A stretch of DNA of 64,000 nucleotides from Acidimicrobiia bacterium. Its GTDB lineage: Bacteria > Actinomycetota > Acidimicrobiia > Acidimicrobiales > Poriferisodalaceae. This document shows positions 44,933 through 54,218 of this stretch, piece after piece. The translations under genes and the position numbers were made by a program. Every line of letters begins with the position of its first letter. Position 1 is the stretch's first letter. Under the pieces are notes generated by a model that had not been told where the DNA came from, searched no databases, and worked only from the letters and a program-made list of their open reading frames with translations. The stretch is from the NCBI GenBank assembly GCA_022824805.1, contig JAJDZE010000021.1, forward strand, positions 1-64,000, written 5' to 3'.

Positions 44933-45188
44933 GCCGATCGAGTCATCAGGCCATAGCGCAGGCAACCCGAGGCTGTACGAGGTCATCGAGGGTGCACCCA
45001 AGGAGGGCGCCAGCCCGACGATCTGGGCCTGGCCGCAGATCATCGACTATCTCAAAGTCGCTGGTCAGCCAGTTCAGGGGCCATGGCCGCCACACCAACA
45101 GCGACGGCCTGATCCCGACGCCGAATCATTGCCGCGAGCTGTGCCGGATCCGCAAGGTCCCGGCGGCCCGTCGACAGGGGGCTGAGGA

Positions 45189-46064
45189 ATGTATCCATCT
45201 CGCTTCCGCTACGAAGCGCCCTCGACCGTCGCCGAGGCAGTTGCGATGCTCGCCGCAGCAGACGGCGAGGCGAAGATCCTGGCGGGCGGCCAGAGCCTCA
45301 TCCCGATGATGAAACTGCGATTCGCCGCGCCCGAGATGATCGTGGACATCAACGGCATCGGCGGCCTCGACTATCACCGGGCCGATCCCGACGGCACCTA
45401 CCGCATCGGCGCATTGTGCCGGCACGCCGATCTCGAGAAATCCGCTGCGCTCGCCGATGCCCAGCCGACCATCGCCGCGGCGGCCCCTGTCGTGGCCGAT
45501 CCCTTGGTGCGCACACGGGGGACGCTCGTGGGCTCGGTGTGCCACGCCGACCCGCAAGGCGACTGGGCCTCGGTGATGGTGTCGCTGGAAGGCGCCATCG
45601 TGGCGCAGGGTCCCAAAGGACGCCGGAGCATTCAGGTGGCCGACCTCATCGACGGTCCGTTCCAGACGGTGCTCGCTCCCGACGAGATCGCCACCGAAGC
45701 AGTGGTTCCCGCGCCACGCGGCGCCCGGGCCGGCGGCTATCTCAAGCTGGAACGTCGAGTGGGCGACTTCGCCACCGTCGGCGTGGCGGTCTCCGTCGAG
45801 ATATCGGGCGGCAGCGTTGCGCGTGCGGGCATCGGGCTCACCGGCGTCGGGCCTGCCACCATCAACGCCTCCGACGCTGCGGCGGCGCTAGCTGGCACCG
45901 TGCTCGATGCAAGCGCCGTGGACGCGGCAGCCCAACTCGCGGCCGAGGCGGCTCAGCCACGCTCTGACCACCGGGGGAGCGCCGACTACAAGCGCCACGT
46001 CGTCGCCACCTTCGTGCGACGCATCGGTGCCCAGATCCAGCGATCAGAACAAGAGGCGGCCTGA
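45189..46064 (+). CDS. coxM: Aerobic CO dehydrogenase medium (FAD) subunit
   Basis: [54 protein letters not shown]; first gene of coxMSL. Confidence 0.93.
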   Translation: MYPSRFRYEAPSTVAEAVAMLAAADGEAKILAGGQSLIPMMKLRFAAPEMIVDINGIGGLDYHRADPDGTYRIGALCRHADLEKSAALADAQPTIAAAAPVVADPLVRTRGTLVGSVCHADPQGDWASVMVSLEGAIVAQGPKGRRSIQVADLIDGPFQTVLAPDEIATEAVVPAPRGARAGGYLKLERRVGDFATVGVAVSVEISGGSVARAGIGLTGVGPATINASDAAAALAGTVLDASAVDAAAQLAAEAAQPRSDHRGSADYKRHVVATFVRRIGAQIQRSEQEAA

Positions 46065-46065
46065 C

Positions 46066-46644
46066 ATGAGCACATTGTTCGAAGAGGTCCGGCCGAGCGT
46101 CGCCGCCGATGACGCTGTGCCGGTTCGCCGGGTGGAGCTGACCGTGAACGGCGAGCGGCGTGCGGCCGATGTCGAACCGCGATTGCTGCTGGCGCACCTG
46201 CTGCGCAACGGCTTCCGGCTGACGGGAACCCACACCGGCTGCGACACGACCAACTGCGGCGCATGCACCGTGCTCTACGACGGTGTGCCCGTCAAGAGCT
46301 GCACGATGTTCGCCGTCCAAGCCGACGGCCACGAGGTGCTCACCGTCGAAGGCCTGGCGACGGCGAGCGAGCTGCACCCGATCCAGGAAGGCTTCAAAGA
46401 CGAGCACGGCCTGCAGTGCGGTTTCTGCACGCCGGGCATGATGCTCGCAGCCAAGGCGCTGCTGGAAGAGAACCCGAACCCCAGCGAGGACGAGATCCGC
46501 TGGGAGCTGTCGGGGAATCTCTGCCGCTGCACCGGGTACCAGAACATCGTCAAGGCAGTGATGTGGGCCGCCGACAAGCTCGGCGCCAACGCTGAGAGCG
46601 ACGGTGCGGGCGATGCCGGCGACGACGCAGGCGGGGAGGGCTGA
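46066..46644 (+). CDS. coxS: Aerobic CO dehydrogenase small (2x[2Fe-2S]) subunit
   Basis: [33 protein letters not shown] and [14 protein letters not shown]...[16 protein letters not shown]. Confidence 0.95.
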   Translation: MSTLFEEVRPSVAADDAVPVRRVELTVNGERRAADVEPRLLLAHLLRNGFRLTGTHTGCDTTNCGACTVLYDGVPVKSCTMFAVQADGHEVLTVEGLATASELHPIQEGFKDEHGLQCGFCTPGMMLAAKALLEENPNPSEDEIRWELSGNLCRCTGYQNIVKAVMWAADKLGANAESDGAGDAGDDAGGEG

Positions 46645-46645
46645 G

Positions 46646-49024
46646 ATGGCGCTCGACGAGATCAAGATCGGCGGCCTCGGCGCCAGCCGGCGGCGGGTGG
46701 AGGACAATCGCTTCATCCGCGGCAAGGGCAACTACATCGACGACATCGTCCTGCCGGGAATGCTGCACATGGAGATCCTGCGCAGCCCGCTCGCCCACGC
46801 CCGCATCCGCTTCATCGACGTCAGCGCCGCCTGGGCCATCCCCGGCGTTCGCATGGTGCTCACCGGCGACATGCTGGCCGCCCGGAATCTGGCGTGGATG
46901 CCGACGCTGTCGTACGACACTCAAGCTGTTCTCGCCACCGACAAGGTCCGATTCCAGGGTCAGGAAGTTGCCTGCGTCGTCGCCGACGACCCCTACATCG
47001 CCAAGGACGGTTGCGAAGCCATCGTGGTCGACTACGAACCGCTGCCGCCCATCGTCAATCCGACCCAGGCAACGGCCCCCGACGCGCCGTTGATCCGAGA
47101 CGACAAGACCGGGCAAGATTCCAACGTCGTCTTCGACTGGGAGGTCGGCGACCGCGAGGGCACCGATCGGGCCTTCGCGCAGGCCGATGTGACCTCGACC
47201 ATCGAGATGCACTACCCCCGGTCCCACCCCTCGCCCATCGAGGCGTGCGGCTCGATCGCCGACTTCAACCGGGCTACCTCGAAGCTCACTGTGTACATGA
47301 CCACCCAAGCGCCGCACATCATCCGCGCCGCGGTGGCCTTGGTCGCCGAGCTGCCCGAGCACATGATCCGCATCGTGTCGCCCGACCTCGGCGGAGGCTT
47401 CGGGAACAAGGTGCCCGTGTACCCGGGTTACGTGGTGTCGATCCTGGCGTCGATCCTGCTCGAATGCCCCGTCAAGTGGATCGAGGACAAGAGCGGGAAC
47501 CTCATCTCGACGGGGTTCGGCCGCGACATCTACCTCAAGGGCGAGATGGCGCTGCGCAACGACGGCCGCATTCTCGGCGTGCGGATGCACACCGACTCCG
47601 ACCACGGCGCCTTCTTCTCCGATGCGCAGCCGAGCAAGTTCAAGATCGGTCTGATGCACTCGGCCTTCAGCTGTTACGACATCCCGGCCGCGCATCTCAC
47701 CGCGCAGGGCGTGTACACCAACAAGGCGCCCGGCGGCGTGGCGTACCGGTGCTCGTTCCGGGTCACCGAGGCCATGTACTTCCAGGAGCGCATGGTGCAG
47801 GCGGCCGCCAGCGACCTCGGCATGGACCAGGCCGAGTTCCGCCGCGTCAACTTGGTGCGCGACGACGACTTCCCCCATCGCACGCCTTGGGGGTTCCTGA
47901 CCGACTCGGGCCAGTACGCCAAGTGCCTCGACCTCGGCCTCGAAGCGATCGGCTACGAGGACTTCCTGCGCCAGAAGGCGCAGGCGCGCCAGCGCGGCCG
48001 GCTGCTGGGCATCGGCATCTCGACCATGACCGAGCCCCTCGGGGCGGGCAACAGCCGGGAGTACGACATCTTGGGCATCAAGATGTTCGACTCCGCCGAG
48101 CTGAAGGTCCACATGACCGGCAAGGCGCTGCTGCGCACCGGCGCCAAGACACAGGGCCAAGGCCACGAGACCACGTGGGCGCAGATCGTCGCTCACGAAC
48201 TGGGCATACCGGCCGAGGATGTCCTGGTCGAAGAGGGCGACACCGACACGGCCCCGTTCGGCATGGGCACCTATGCCTCACGCAGCACCCCTGTGGCGGG
48301 CGCGGCGGTGTCCATGGTGTCGCGCAAGATCCGCGCCAAGGCCCGCAAGATCGCCGCGCATCTGCTCGAGGTGTCCGAGGAGGACATCGACTGGGAGCTC
48401 GGCAGGTTCTCGGTGCGTGGCGCACCTGACCGGGGCGTGACCATCCAGGAGTGCGCGATCGCCGCCTACAGCAACTTGCCCGACGGCATGGAGCCGGGCC
48501 TGGAGAACAACGCCTACTACGATCCGCCGAATCTGACGTGGCCGTTCGCCTGCTACATCGCGACGGTTGAGGTCGATCCCGAGACCGGCGTATGGGACGT
48601 CCTGCGGGTAGTGGCGGTGGACGACTGCGGCGTGCGCATCAACCCGATGATCGTCGAGGGCCAGATCATGGGCGGGCTCACCGAGGCCTACGCCATGGCC
48701 AACATGCAGTTCATCACCTTCGACGAGGACGGCAATTGCATCGGGTCCAACTACATGGACTACCTGTTGCCGACTGCGTGGGAGACACCGGGCTTCGAGC
48801 TGCATGAAGTGGTGACGCCGTGCCCCCACCATCCCATCGGGGCGAAGGGCATCGGGGAGTGCGCCACCGTGGGCGGTCCTGCGGCGTTCGTCAACGCGGT
48901 GATCGATGCCATCGGCGACACCGGCGTGCGCAACATCGACATGCCGCTGCTGCCCGATCGGGTCCATGAGGCCATCACGCAGGGCCACGACGTCTCCGGT
49001 GCTCCACCGGTGAAGACTGAATGA
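46646..49024 (+). CDS. coxL: Aerobic CO dehydrogenase large (Mo) subunit, form I
   Basis: [33 protein letters not shown]; form I catalytic-loop motif AYRCSFR at 47741..47761. Confidence 0.95.
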   Translation: MALDEIKIGGLGASRRRVEDNRFIRGKGNYIDDIVLPGMLHMEILRSPLAHARIRFIDVSAAWAIPGVRMVLTGDMLAARNLAWMPTLSYDTQAVLATDKVRFQGQEVACVVADDPYIAKDGCEAIVVDYEPLPPIVNPTQATAPDAPLIRDDKTGQDSNVVFDWEVGDREGTDRAFAQADVTSTIEMHYPRSHPSPIEACGSIADFNRATSKLTVYMTTQAPHIIRAAVALVAELPEHMIRIVSPDLGGGFGNKVPVYPGYVVSILASILLECPVKWIEDKSGNLISTGFGRDIYLKGEMALRNDGRILGVRMHTDSDHGAFFSDAQPSKFKIGLMHSAFSCYDIPAAHLTAQGVYTNKAPGGVAYRCSFRVTEAMYFQERMVQAAASDLGMDQAEFRRVNLVRDDDFPHRTPWGFLTDSGQYAKCLDLGLEAIGYEDFLRQKAQARQRGRLLGIGISTMTEPLGAGNSREYDILGIKMFDSAELKVHMTGKALLRTGAKTQGQGHETTWAQIVAHELGIPAEDVLVEEGDTDTAPFGMGTYASRSTPVAGAAVSMVSRKIRAKARKIAAHLLEVSEEDIDWELGRFSVRGAPDRGVTIQECAIAAYSNLPDGMEPGLENNAYYDPPNLTWPFACYIATVEVDPETGVWDVLRVVAVDDCGVRINPMIVEGQIMGGLTEAYAMANMQFITFDEDGNCIGSNYMDYLLPTAWETPGFELHEVVTPCPHHPIGAKGIGECATVGGPAAFVNAVIDAIGDTGVRNIDMPLLPDRVHEAITQGHDVSGAPPVKTE

Positions 49025-49983
49025 TGATCAGCTCCGGCGCCGTCGGGCCCGAACCGGACGGACACAGGGCCGTCGAGGGCTGGGGTGTGCTCGAGCGCGC
49101 CACCGAGCTGGCACGCAGCGGAGAGGCCTTCGTGCTGGCCACGGTTGTCTGGCGCGAGGGACCGACGTCGGGGCAGCAAGGTTCTCGCGCCATTTACACG
49201 GCCGCAGGCGAGATGTACGGGTGGATCGGCGGCGCATGCGCCGAGCCGGTGTTCATCCGTGAGGCCATCGCAACGCTCCAAGCGGGGAGGCCGCGCTTGC
49301 TGGCGCTCGGCGCGAGCGACCGATTCGGCGACCTGCCCCAGGGCACGACTGCGGTGCCGATGTCGTGCCAGAGCGAAGGCGCCCTGCAGATCTACTTGGA
49401 GCCCGTCGTGGCCACACCCCATCTCGTGATTGTCGGAAGCTCGCCCATGGCGACCACCCTGTCTGCTCTGGCCGCCCAGCTCGACTGGCGTGTCGAGCTG
49501 GTGGATCGTGCCGAGTTCAGCGAGGGACTGCTCGCACCGCAGTCGATGGTGGTTGTCGCCACCCAAGGACACGGCGATGAGGACGTGCTGGCTGCAGCAT
49601 TCAAGGCCGACCCCGCCTACGTGGGGCTGGTCTCGTCGGCTCGGCGAGGCCGCAGCGTGCGAACCCTGCTCGCCGCGCACGGTGTGGAGGAAGCTCAGCT
49701 CGGCGCACTGCGAGTTCCTGCCGGCCTGGATCTGGGCAGCACCACGCACAAGGAGGTCGCGGTGTCGATCCTGGCCGAGCTGGTGCAGCTTCGCGCCGAG
49801 GGTGCGCTCACGGCGGCTGTCGCTGCTCAGACGCCCACGATGCCGGAGGCTGTCGACCCTGTCTGCGGCATGACCGTCCAGGTCGATCCGGCGACGCCGT
49901 CGCTGGATATCGGCGATGAGGTCTTCTACTTCTGCTGTGCGGGGTGCCGCACAGCCTTCGCACGCGAGCGGGGAGTCGCCTGA
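49021..49983 (+). CDS. XdhC/CoxI-type maturation protein with C-terminal YHS domain
   Basis: LVIVGSSPMATTLSALAAQLDWRVELVDR, AYVGLVSSARRGRSVRTLL; C-terminal AVDPVCGMTVQVDPATPSLDIGDEVFYFCCAGCRTAFARE. Confidence 0.9.
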   Translation: MMISSGAVGPEPDGHRAVEGWGVLERATELARSGEAFVLATVVWREGPTSGQQGSRAIYTAAGEMYGWIGGACAEPVFIREAIATLQAGRPRLLALGASDRFGDLPQGTTAVPMSCQSEGALQIYLEPVVATPHLVIVGSSPMATTLSALAAQLDWRVELVDRAEFSEGLLAPQSMVVVATQGHGDEDVLAAAFKADPAYVGLVSSARRGRSVRTLLAAHGVEEAQLGALRVPAGLDLGSTTHKEVAVSILAELVQLRAEGALTAAVAAQTPTMPEAVDPVCGMTVQVDPATPSLDIGDEVFYFCCAGCRTAFARERGVA

Positions 49984-50567
49984 TGCAGATCACCAATCAG
50001 TTCCAGGTCGCGCAGCCGCCCGAGGCTGTGTGGAACTTCTTCGGCGACGTGCCGCAGGTCGCGGCGTGCCTGCCGGGCACTGAGCTGACGACCGAGCTGG
50101 GCGACGACCGCTACGGCGGCACCGTGTCCATCGGCCTCGGCCCCATCAAGCTGGACTTCGACGGCGGCGCCGAGATCACTCAACGCGATGAGGAGAACCG
50201 CACCATCTCCGTCGCTGCCAGCGGCGCCGATCGCAAGGGCCGGGGCCAAGCCACGCTCGAGCTCAACGCCAGCTTCGCTGACGCCGCGGGCGGCACGGGC
50301 GTGGAGGTAGCCATGGATCTGCAGCTTTCCGGGCCCGCAGCACAGTACGGGCGCGGCTTGGTGAGCGACATCACCGCGGTGCTGCTGAACGACTTCGCCG
50401 CCAACGTCCAGAACCGGCTCGCCGCCATCGCAGAGGGCCGCGATCCCGACCGAGTCGAACAGGTTCAAGCCGCCGGCGGCCTCGCCATCGGTCTGCGTGC
50501 CGCGGGCATGGGCCTCGCCCGCGTCGTGCGCCGACTTGCCCTGCCGTACCGACCCGAGGCCGTGTGA
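49983..50567 (+). CDS. coxG: CoxG family SRPBCC protein
   Basis: MQITNQFQVAQPPEAVWNFFGDVPQVAACLPGTELT...GSVSIGLGPIKLDFDGGAEI-type pattern with VNDFAANVQNRL-like C-terminal segment (LLNDFAANVQNRLAAI). Confidence 0.9.
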   Translation: MQITNQFQVAQPPEAVWNFFGDVPQVAACLPGTELTTELGDDRYGGTVSIGLGPIKLDFDGGAEITQRDEENRTISVAASGADRKGRGQATLELNASFADAAGGTGVEVAMDLQLSGPAAQYGRGLVSDITAVLLNDFAANVQNRLAAIAEGRDPDRVEQVQAAGGLAIGLRAAGMGLARVVRRLALPYRPEAV

Positions 50568-50577
50568 GGAGGCGCTC

Positions 50578-50829
50578 GTGCTCTGGTGGATAGGAAACCT
50601 GATACTGCTCGTGGTGGTCGTGCCCGTTGCGCTCGCGCTGCTGAACCGGGTACTCGCCGCGATCGAGCGCATTCGCAAGGCCAGCGACGACATCTTGGCC
50701 GGCGGCGTGGGGATCATCGGCGAGCTCGACACCACGCAGGACTTGCTCGCAACTACTGATGAGACGATCGAACAAGTGGCCGACGGAGCGGTCCGCTACG
50801 CCGGTTCGGTCGGGAAGCTCCTGGGCTGA
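50578..50829 (+). CDS. Small single-TM protein 1 of 5
   Basis: GTG start preceded by AGGAGG (50567..50572). VLWWIGNLILLVVVVPVALALLNRVLAAIERIRKASDDILAGG... Confidence 0.75.
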   Translation: MLWWIGNLILLVVVVPVALALLNRVLAAIERIRKASDDILAGGVGIIGELDTTQDLLATTDETIEQVADGAVRYAGSVGKLLG

Positions 50830-50840
50830 AAGGGGACGTG

Positions 50841-51068
50841 ATGCCTGTTGTTGCCTGGGTCACTGTCATCATCGGCGGCTTGATCATCCTGGCGGCTGCG
50901 GTGGGCCTGCTGCGGGTGGTGCTGCACTTGGTTGCAGTGCACCGCACGCTCACCCAAGTGGCCGGGGGTGTTCGTGTCATCGCCGAGCAGACCTCGACGG
51001 TGCCCACGGTGCTGCCGTCGGTCAACTCGACGCTGATGCCCGTCCACGACTTCTGCGAATCGATCTGA
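50841..51068 (+). CDS. Small single-TM protein 2 of 5
   Basis: MPVVAWVTVIIGGLIILAAAVGLLRVVLHLVAVHRTLTQVAGGVRVIAEQTSTVPTVLPSVNSTLMPVHDFCESI. Confidence 0.72.
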   Translation: MPVVAWVTVIIGGLIILAAAVGLLRVVLHLVAVHRTLTQVAGGVRVIAEQTSTVPTVLPSVNSTLMPVHDFCESI

Positions 51069-51081
51069 GGGAGGCACCGCC

Positions 51082-51360
51082 ATGGCGCAGTTGCTCGCCC
51101 AGAGCTCGGACGCCGGATCCACCACCGGATGGGTCATCGGCTATGTCATCGGCATCGTCGTGGTGATCGCGGTGGTCGCCCTCGTCGTGCCCATCTTGAT
51201 GCTGGCCCGCTCGATCGGCAACCGGGCCACCGAGATCAACGACGGTCTGGAGGACGCCGTCACCAACACGGCGGCGCTCGGGGAACTGAACACCACGATC
51301 GCAGCGGCAACGGTGATCGTCGACGGCCTCAAACGCGGCCGGAACCGGTTAGGAGGCTGA
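51082..51360 (+). CDS. Small single-TM protein 3 of 5
   Basis: MAQLLAQSSDAGSTTGWVIGYVIGIVVVIAVVALVVPILMLARSIGNRATEINDGLEDAVTNTAALGELNTT...; GGGAGG upstream. Confidence 0.75.
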   Translation: MAQLLAQSSDAGSTTGWVIGYVIGIVVVIAVVALVVPILMLARSIGNRATEINDGLEDAVTNTAALGELNTTIAAATVIVDGLKRGRNRLGG

Positions 51361-51378
51361 GCCGAATGGCGAAGCCGT

Positions 51379-51422
51379 GGCCCGAGCGGCCCGTGAGCGA
51401 AGCGAACAAGAGCGGGAGGCAA
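51379..51422 (+). repeat. Interspersed 44-nt repeat, copy B
   Basis: ggcccgagcggcccgtgagcgaagcgaacaagagcgggaggcaa; 40 of 44 positions match 4882..4925 reverse complement. Confidence 0.8.
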
Positions 51423-51474
51423 TTGGCGATGCAACAGAAAGTTCCGCTGATCGGCGCAGGCTTAGGAGGCTGAC

Positions 51475-51765
51475 ATGAACCTGCTGGCTCTCACCGACAC
51501 CCAAGAGAACCTGTGGTGGGGGGTCATCATCGGCGGCTTCGTGGTGATCGTGGCAGTGGTGGTGCTGCTCACCATGCTGGTGCTGCTGGTGCGCACGATC
51601 GAGCGCCGGGTGGAGACCATCAAAGGCACGCTCGAGCGGGCCGCCGCCAACACGTCTGACACCGCCCTGATCGCCGAAACCGCCGACGGGGTCGATGCGG
51701 TGCTGACCGAAGGCCTCGAACACCACCTGTTCCTCGGCCGAGTACTCGACAAGGTGCGCTCATGA
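51475..51765 (+). CDS. Small single-TM protein 4 of 5
   Basis: MNLLALTDTQENLWWGVIIGGFVVIVAVVVLLTMLVLLVRTIERRVETIKGTLERAAANTSDTALIAETADGV...; similar in layout to protein 3. Confidence 0.78.
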   Translation: MNLLALTDTQENLWWGVIIGGFVVIVAVVVLLTMLVLLVRTIERRVETIKGTLERAAANTSDTALIAETADGVDAVLTEGLEHHLFLGRVLDKVRS

Positions 51766-52124
51766 CAACGCTCGTAGTTCTCTCGGTCATCCTGATCGGC
51801 CTGTTCATCGCCGGGCTCGCCTTCTACCTGTTCGTAGTGGGCAGCCAGCTCACTCGCATCGCCGGCTTGCTCGAGGAGTGCTCGCAGCTCGTGTGGAAGA
51901 TCAAGTCCGACGCTGAGGCCGTCGAGCCGGGCGTCGAGCGCATCAACAACACGGCCGGCGTCATCGCGGGCGCATTGCCACTGCTGTACGGCATGGCCGA
52001 AGGCATCGTGACCGGCGCCACCTACGAGCCTGAACCAGAGCCGCGCGAGCCGTCGCCGGCCCGGCCCGCGATGGGCACGCGCCGCAGCCGGCTTCACGAC
52101 GCAGTCGGCTACCACCCCGAATAG
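51762..52124 (+). CDS. Small single-TM protein 5 of 5
   Basis: MTTLVVLSVILIGLFIAGLAFYLFVVGSQLTRIAGLLEECSQLVWKIKSDAEAVEPGVERINNTAGVIAGALPLLYGMAEGI...; overlaps upstream stop (ATGA). Confidence 0.8.
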   Translation: MTTLVVLSVILIGLFIAGLAFYLFVVGSQLTRIAGLLEECSQLVWKIKSDAEAVEPGVERINNTAGVIAGALPLLYGMAEGIVTGATYEPEPEPREPSPARPAMGTRRSRLHDAVGYHPE

Positions 52125-52134
52125 CCGCCTGCGC

Positions 52135-52602
52135 TCAGCTTGACTCTGACTCTGAGGCTGAGCCGGCCGAGCCGCTGGGATCTCGCGTCGTGGTGAGCGG
52201 GCCTGCGGTGGGGGCCCGGTAGCTGCCGATCCACTCGTCCTCCCACACCCGGTCGAACTGGTCGGGCGCGCAGCCGGGCCGGTAGATGGCGACGAGCTCC
52301 TGGACGATCTGCTCGCGATGCGAGCGCAGCCCGCCCGGCACCTCATAGGTGCAGATGTGGAGGTTCCACTTGTTGCCGGCGCGCCGTTCCCAGCACTTGG
52401 CTCGGGGGTGGCCGAACGGCAGCCCCGCACTAGCCAGGTTGTCCGCATGGTCGACGTCGAGCACGGCGTAGTCGTACGGCTTGCCGTCGGGGTCGGCCCG
52501 GTACAGGATCGCGAACACGGCTGCACTCGCGGGCGGCGTCCAGCCGCCGAGCACTCGTGGCCCCTCGAAGGGGTAGCCGGCGAGCGAGCCGAGCCGAATC
52601 AT
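52135..52602 (-). CDS. Conserved hypothetical protein
   Basis: 155 aa MIRLGSLAGYPFEGPRVLGGWTPPASAAVFAILYRADPDGKPYDYAVLDVDHADNLASAG...; soluble, coherent codon usage. Confidence 0.7.
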   Translation of the reverse strand: MIRLGSLAGYPFEGPRVLGGWTPPASAAVFAILYRADPDGKPYDYAVLDVDHADNLASAGLPFGHPRAKCWERRAGNKWNLHICTYEVPGGLRSHREQIVQELVAIYRPGCAPDQFDRVWEDEWIGSYRAPTAGPLTTTRDPSGSAGSASESESS

Positions 52603-52628
52603 TGGGGCAGCGTCATTGGGGCAGCGTC
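52601..52628. repeat. Perfect 14-bp tandem duplication at gene junction
   Basis: ATTGGGGCAGCGTC twice in tandem, followed by ATTCG. Confidence 0.8.
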
Positions 52629-52911
52629 ATTCGTCGAACTCCAACTCGTCCTCGCCGATCACTTCGGCTCGGGTCATCGGCCAGGCGGGGAGGTCTGCTG
52701 TCTCGACAGCAGCAGCGAACGCCGCCACGGCCGCTTCGACGGCTTGGTCGGAACTCTCAGCCTCCACAACGATCTGGGCGCCGTAGGCCATCGCACCGAC
52801 GCCGGATGCGATGCCTTCGAGCGGTGCGACAGCATCGGCCAGCGCGACCACCTCATCCAGTTCGATGGGGCGGTCGCCTTCGGCCTGGATGGAAACGCTC
52901 CACTTGGCCAT
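52627..52911 (-). CDS. Small conserved hypothetical protein
   Basis: 94 aa MAKWSVSIQAEGDRPIELDEVVALADAVAPLEGIASGVGAMAYGAQIVVEAESSDQAVEAAVAAFAAAVETADLPAWPMTRAEVIGEDELEFDE. Confidence 0.65.
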   Translation of the reverse strand: MAKWSVSIQAEGDRPIELDEVVALADAVAPLEGIASGVGAMAYGAQIVVEAESSDQAVEAAVAAFAAAVETADLPAWPMTRAEVIGEDELEFDE

Positions 52912-53013
52912 GTGTTCGCATCCGTTCAGTCGCCGCTGGTGTGCTGCGCCCAGCGAGCCCGATCAGTCTTGGCCGCCGACACTTCGAGCTTGGTTTGAGG
53001 TGCTGACCACGGT

Positions 53014-54180
53014 CTAGCCGACATGGGCCAGCTTGGCGGCGAAACGCTCCAGGCTGGCGAGATCGTGGCCTGACTCGAGGCTGTCGATGAACGGACCGGC
53101 GGCCATCATGCCGAGCGTGTTCGGCAGCGTCTCGACATCGTCGCCGGCGAGCGGGTTCATCCAGATGGTTCGATGGCACAGCCGGCCAAGTCGTTCCATG
53201 GCATCGGCCAGGGCGGCAGGCTCGCCCCGATCCAGCCCGTCGGAGCAGATGACGACGGTGGCGCCGCGGCTGAGCCCCTTGCGGCCCCACCTGCGGATGA
53301 AGCTGTCCAACGATGCTCCGATCTGGGTGCCGCCGTCCCAATCCAGAACGCGGGCAGCCGCCAGCCTCATCGCGTCGTCGGGGTTGCGCCGGTCGAGCGC
53401 TGGGGTGATGCGCGTCAACCGGGTGCCGAAGCAGAACACCTCCACCTTCTGGGCTGCCCGGCGCATCGAGTAGGCGAACTGCAGCAGGTTGCGGGAGTAG
53501 TCGGCCATCGACCCCGATATGTCGAGGATCAGCACGAGCGGGCGAGCCCGCTCGGCTCGGGTCACGCGGTGCAGGACCGGGGCGGCGTGGCTGAGACGCA
53601 TGGCGTCGCGGGCGATGCGGCGGATGTCGAGGCGTGCCCCCGACGGGTCGGTGCGACGCCGCCGAGTGCGACGGCGTGGCGGTTCGAGTCGAACATGCGC
53701 CATGATGCGCCGCAGCGCAGCCAGCTCGGTGGGCGTGCACTCGGCGAAGCGCTTGTCGCGCTGGATCTCGACCCCGGAGGCCTGACGCCCGAGCACCATC
53801 GGCCGATCGTCGCCCGATTCGGCGCCGGGCTCGCTGTCGGGCACGTTCAGCGTGCCGCTCTGGCCCTGTGCAATCGGTTCGGATTCGGACGGCTCGGGGT
53901 CGGCCGAGGCCCGGTGTCCCAAGAAGTACCGGCGGAATACGTCGTCGTAGAGCGGCAGGTGGTCCTGGCGATGGACCAGCGTCGTGCGGCCGCTCCAGTA
54001 GACGTCTTCGAGATCGCTCGGCGTGAGCTCGGACACCGCAGAGCAGAACGTGACCACATCGTCGGCGCCCACCGCCAAACCCTCGTCTCGCAACGCATGG
54101 CCGAAGCCGACGAGCCTCGCTACGAATTCCGTTGACGGCGTGTCGGCCGCCGCATCGAGCGCCCGACCCACCTCAGGCAT
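53014..54180 (-). CDS. coxE: VWA-domain protein, CoxE-like
   Basis: RPLVLILDISGSMADYSRNLLQFAYSMRRAAQKVEVFCFGTRLTRITPAL...DWDGGTQIGASLDSFIRRWG; MIDAS DISGS. Confidence 0.9.
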   Translation of the reverse strand: MPEVGRALDAAADTPSTEFVARLVGFGHALRDEGLAVGADDVVTFCSAVSELTPSDLEDVYWSGRTTLVHRQDHLPLYDDVFRRYFLGHRASADPEPSESEPIAQGQSGTLNVPDSEPGAESGDDRPMVLGRQASGVEIQRDKRFAECTPTELAALRRIMAHVRLEPPRRRTRRRRTDPSGARLDIRRIARDAMRLSHAAPVLHRVTRAERARPLVLILDISGSMADYSRNLLQFAYSMRRAAQKVEVFCFGTRLTRITPALDRRNPDDAMRLAAARVLDWDGGTQIGASLDSFIRRWGRKGLSRGATVVICSDGLDRGEPAALADAMERLGRLCHRTIWMNPLAGDDVETLPNTLGMMAAGPFIDSLESGHDLASLERFAAKLAHVG

Positions 54181-54218
54181 CGGTGACACGGCTGTCAAGA
54201 TCGGGCTCGATGCCCGTG

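Noticed and set aside
44931-45185. Possible 84 aa gene before coxM (MPIESSGHSAGNPRLYEVIEGAPKEGASPTIWAWPQIIDYL...)
   Set aside because: The first ~40 residues look protein-like but the rest is Pro/Gln/Arg-rich; could be a frameshifted remnant, but evidence is too weak to call.
46550-48196. 548 aa minus-strand ORF
   Set aside because: Antisense to coxS/coxL; shadow ORF.
51366-51473. 35-codon ORF as a sixth small protein of the cox operon
   Set aside because: It lacks a TM helix and is built over the interspersed repeat; more likely incidental.
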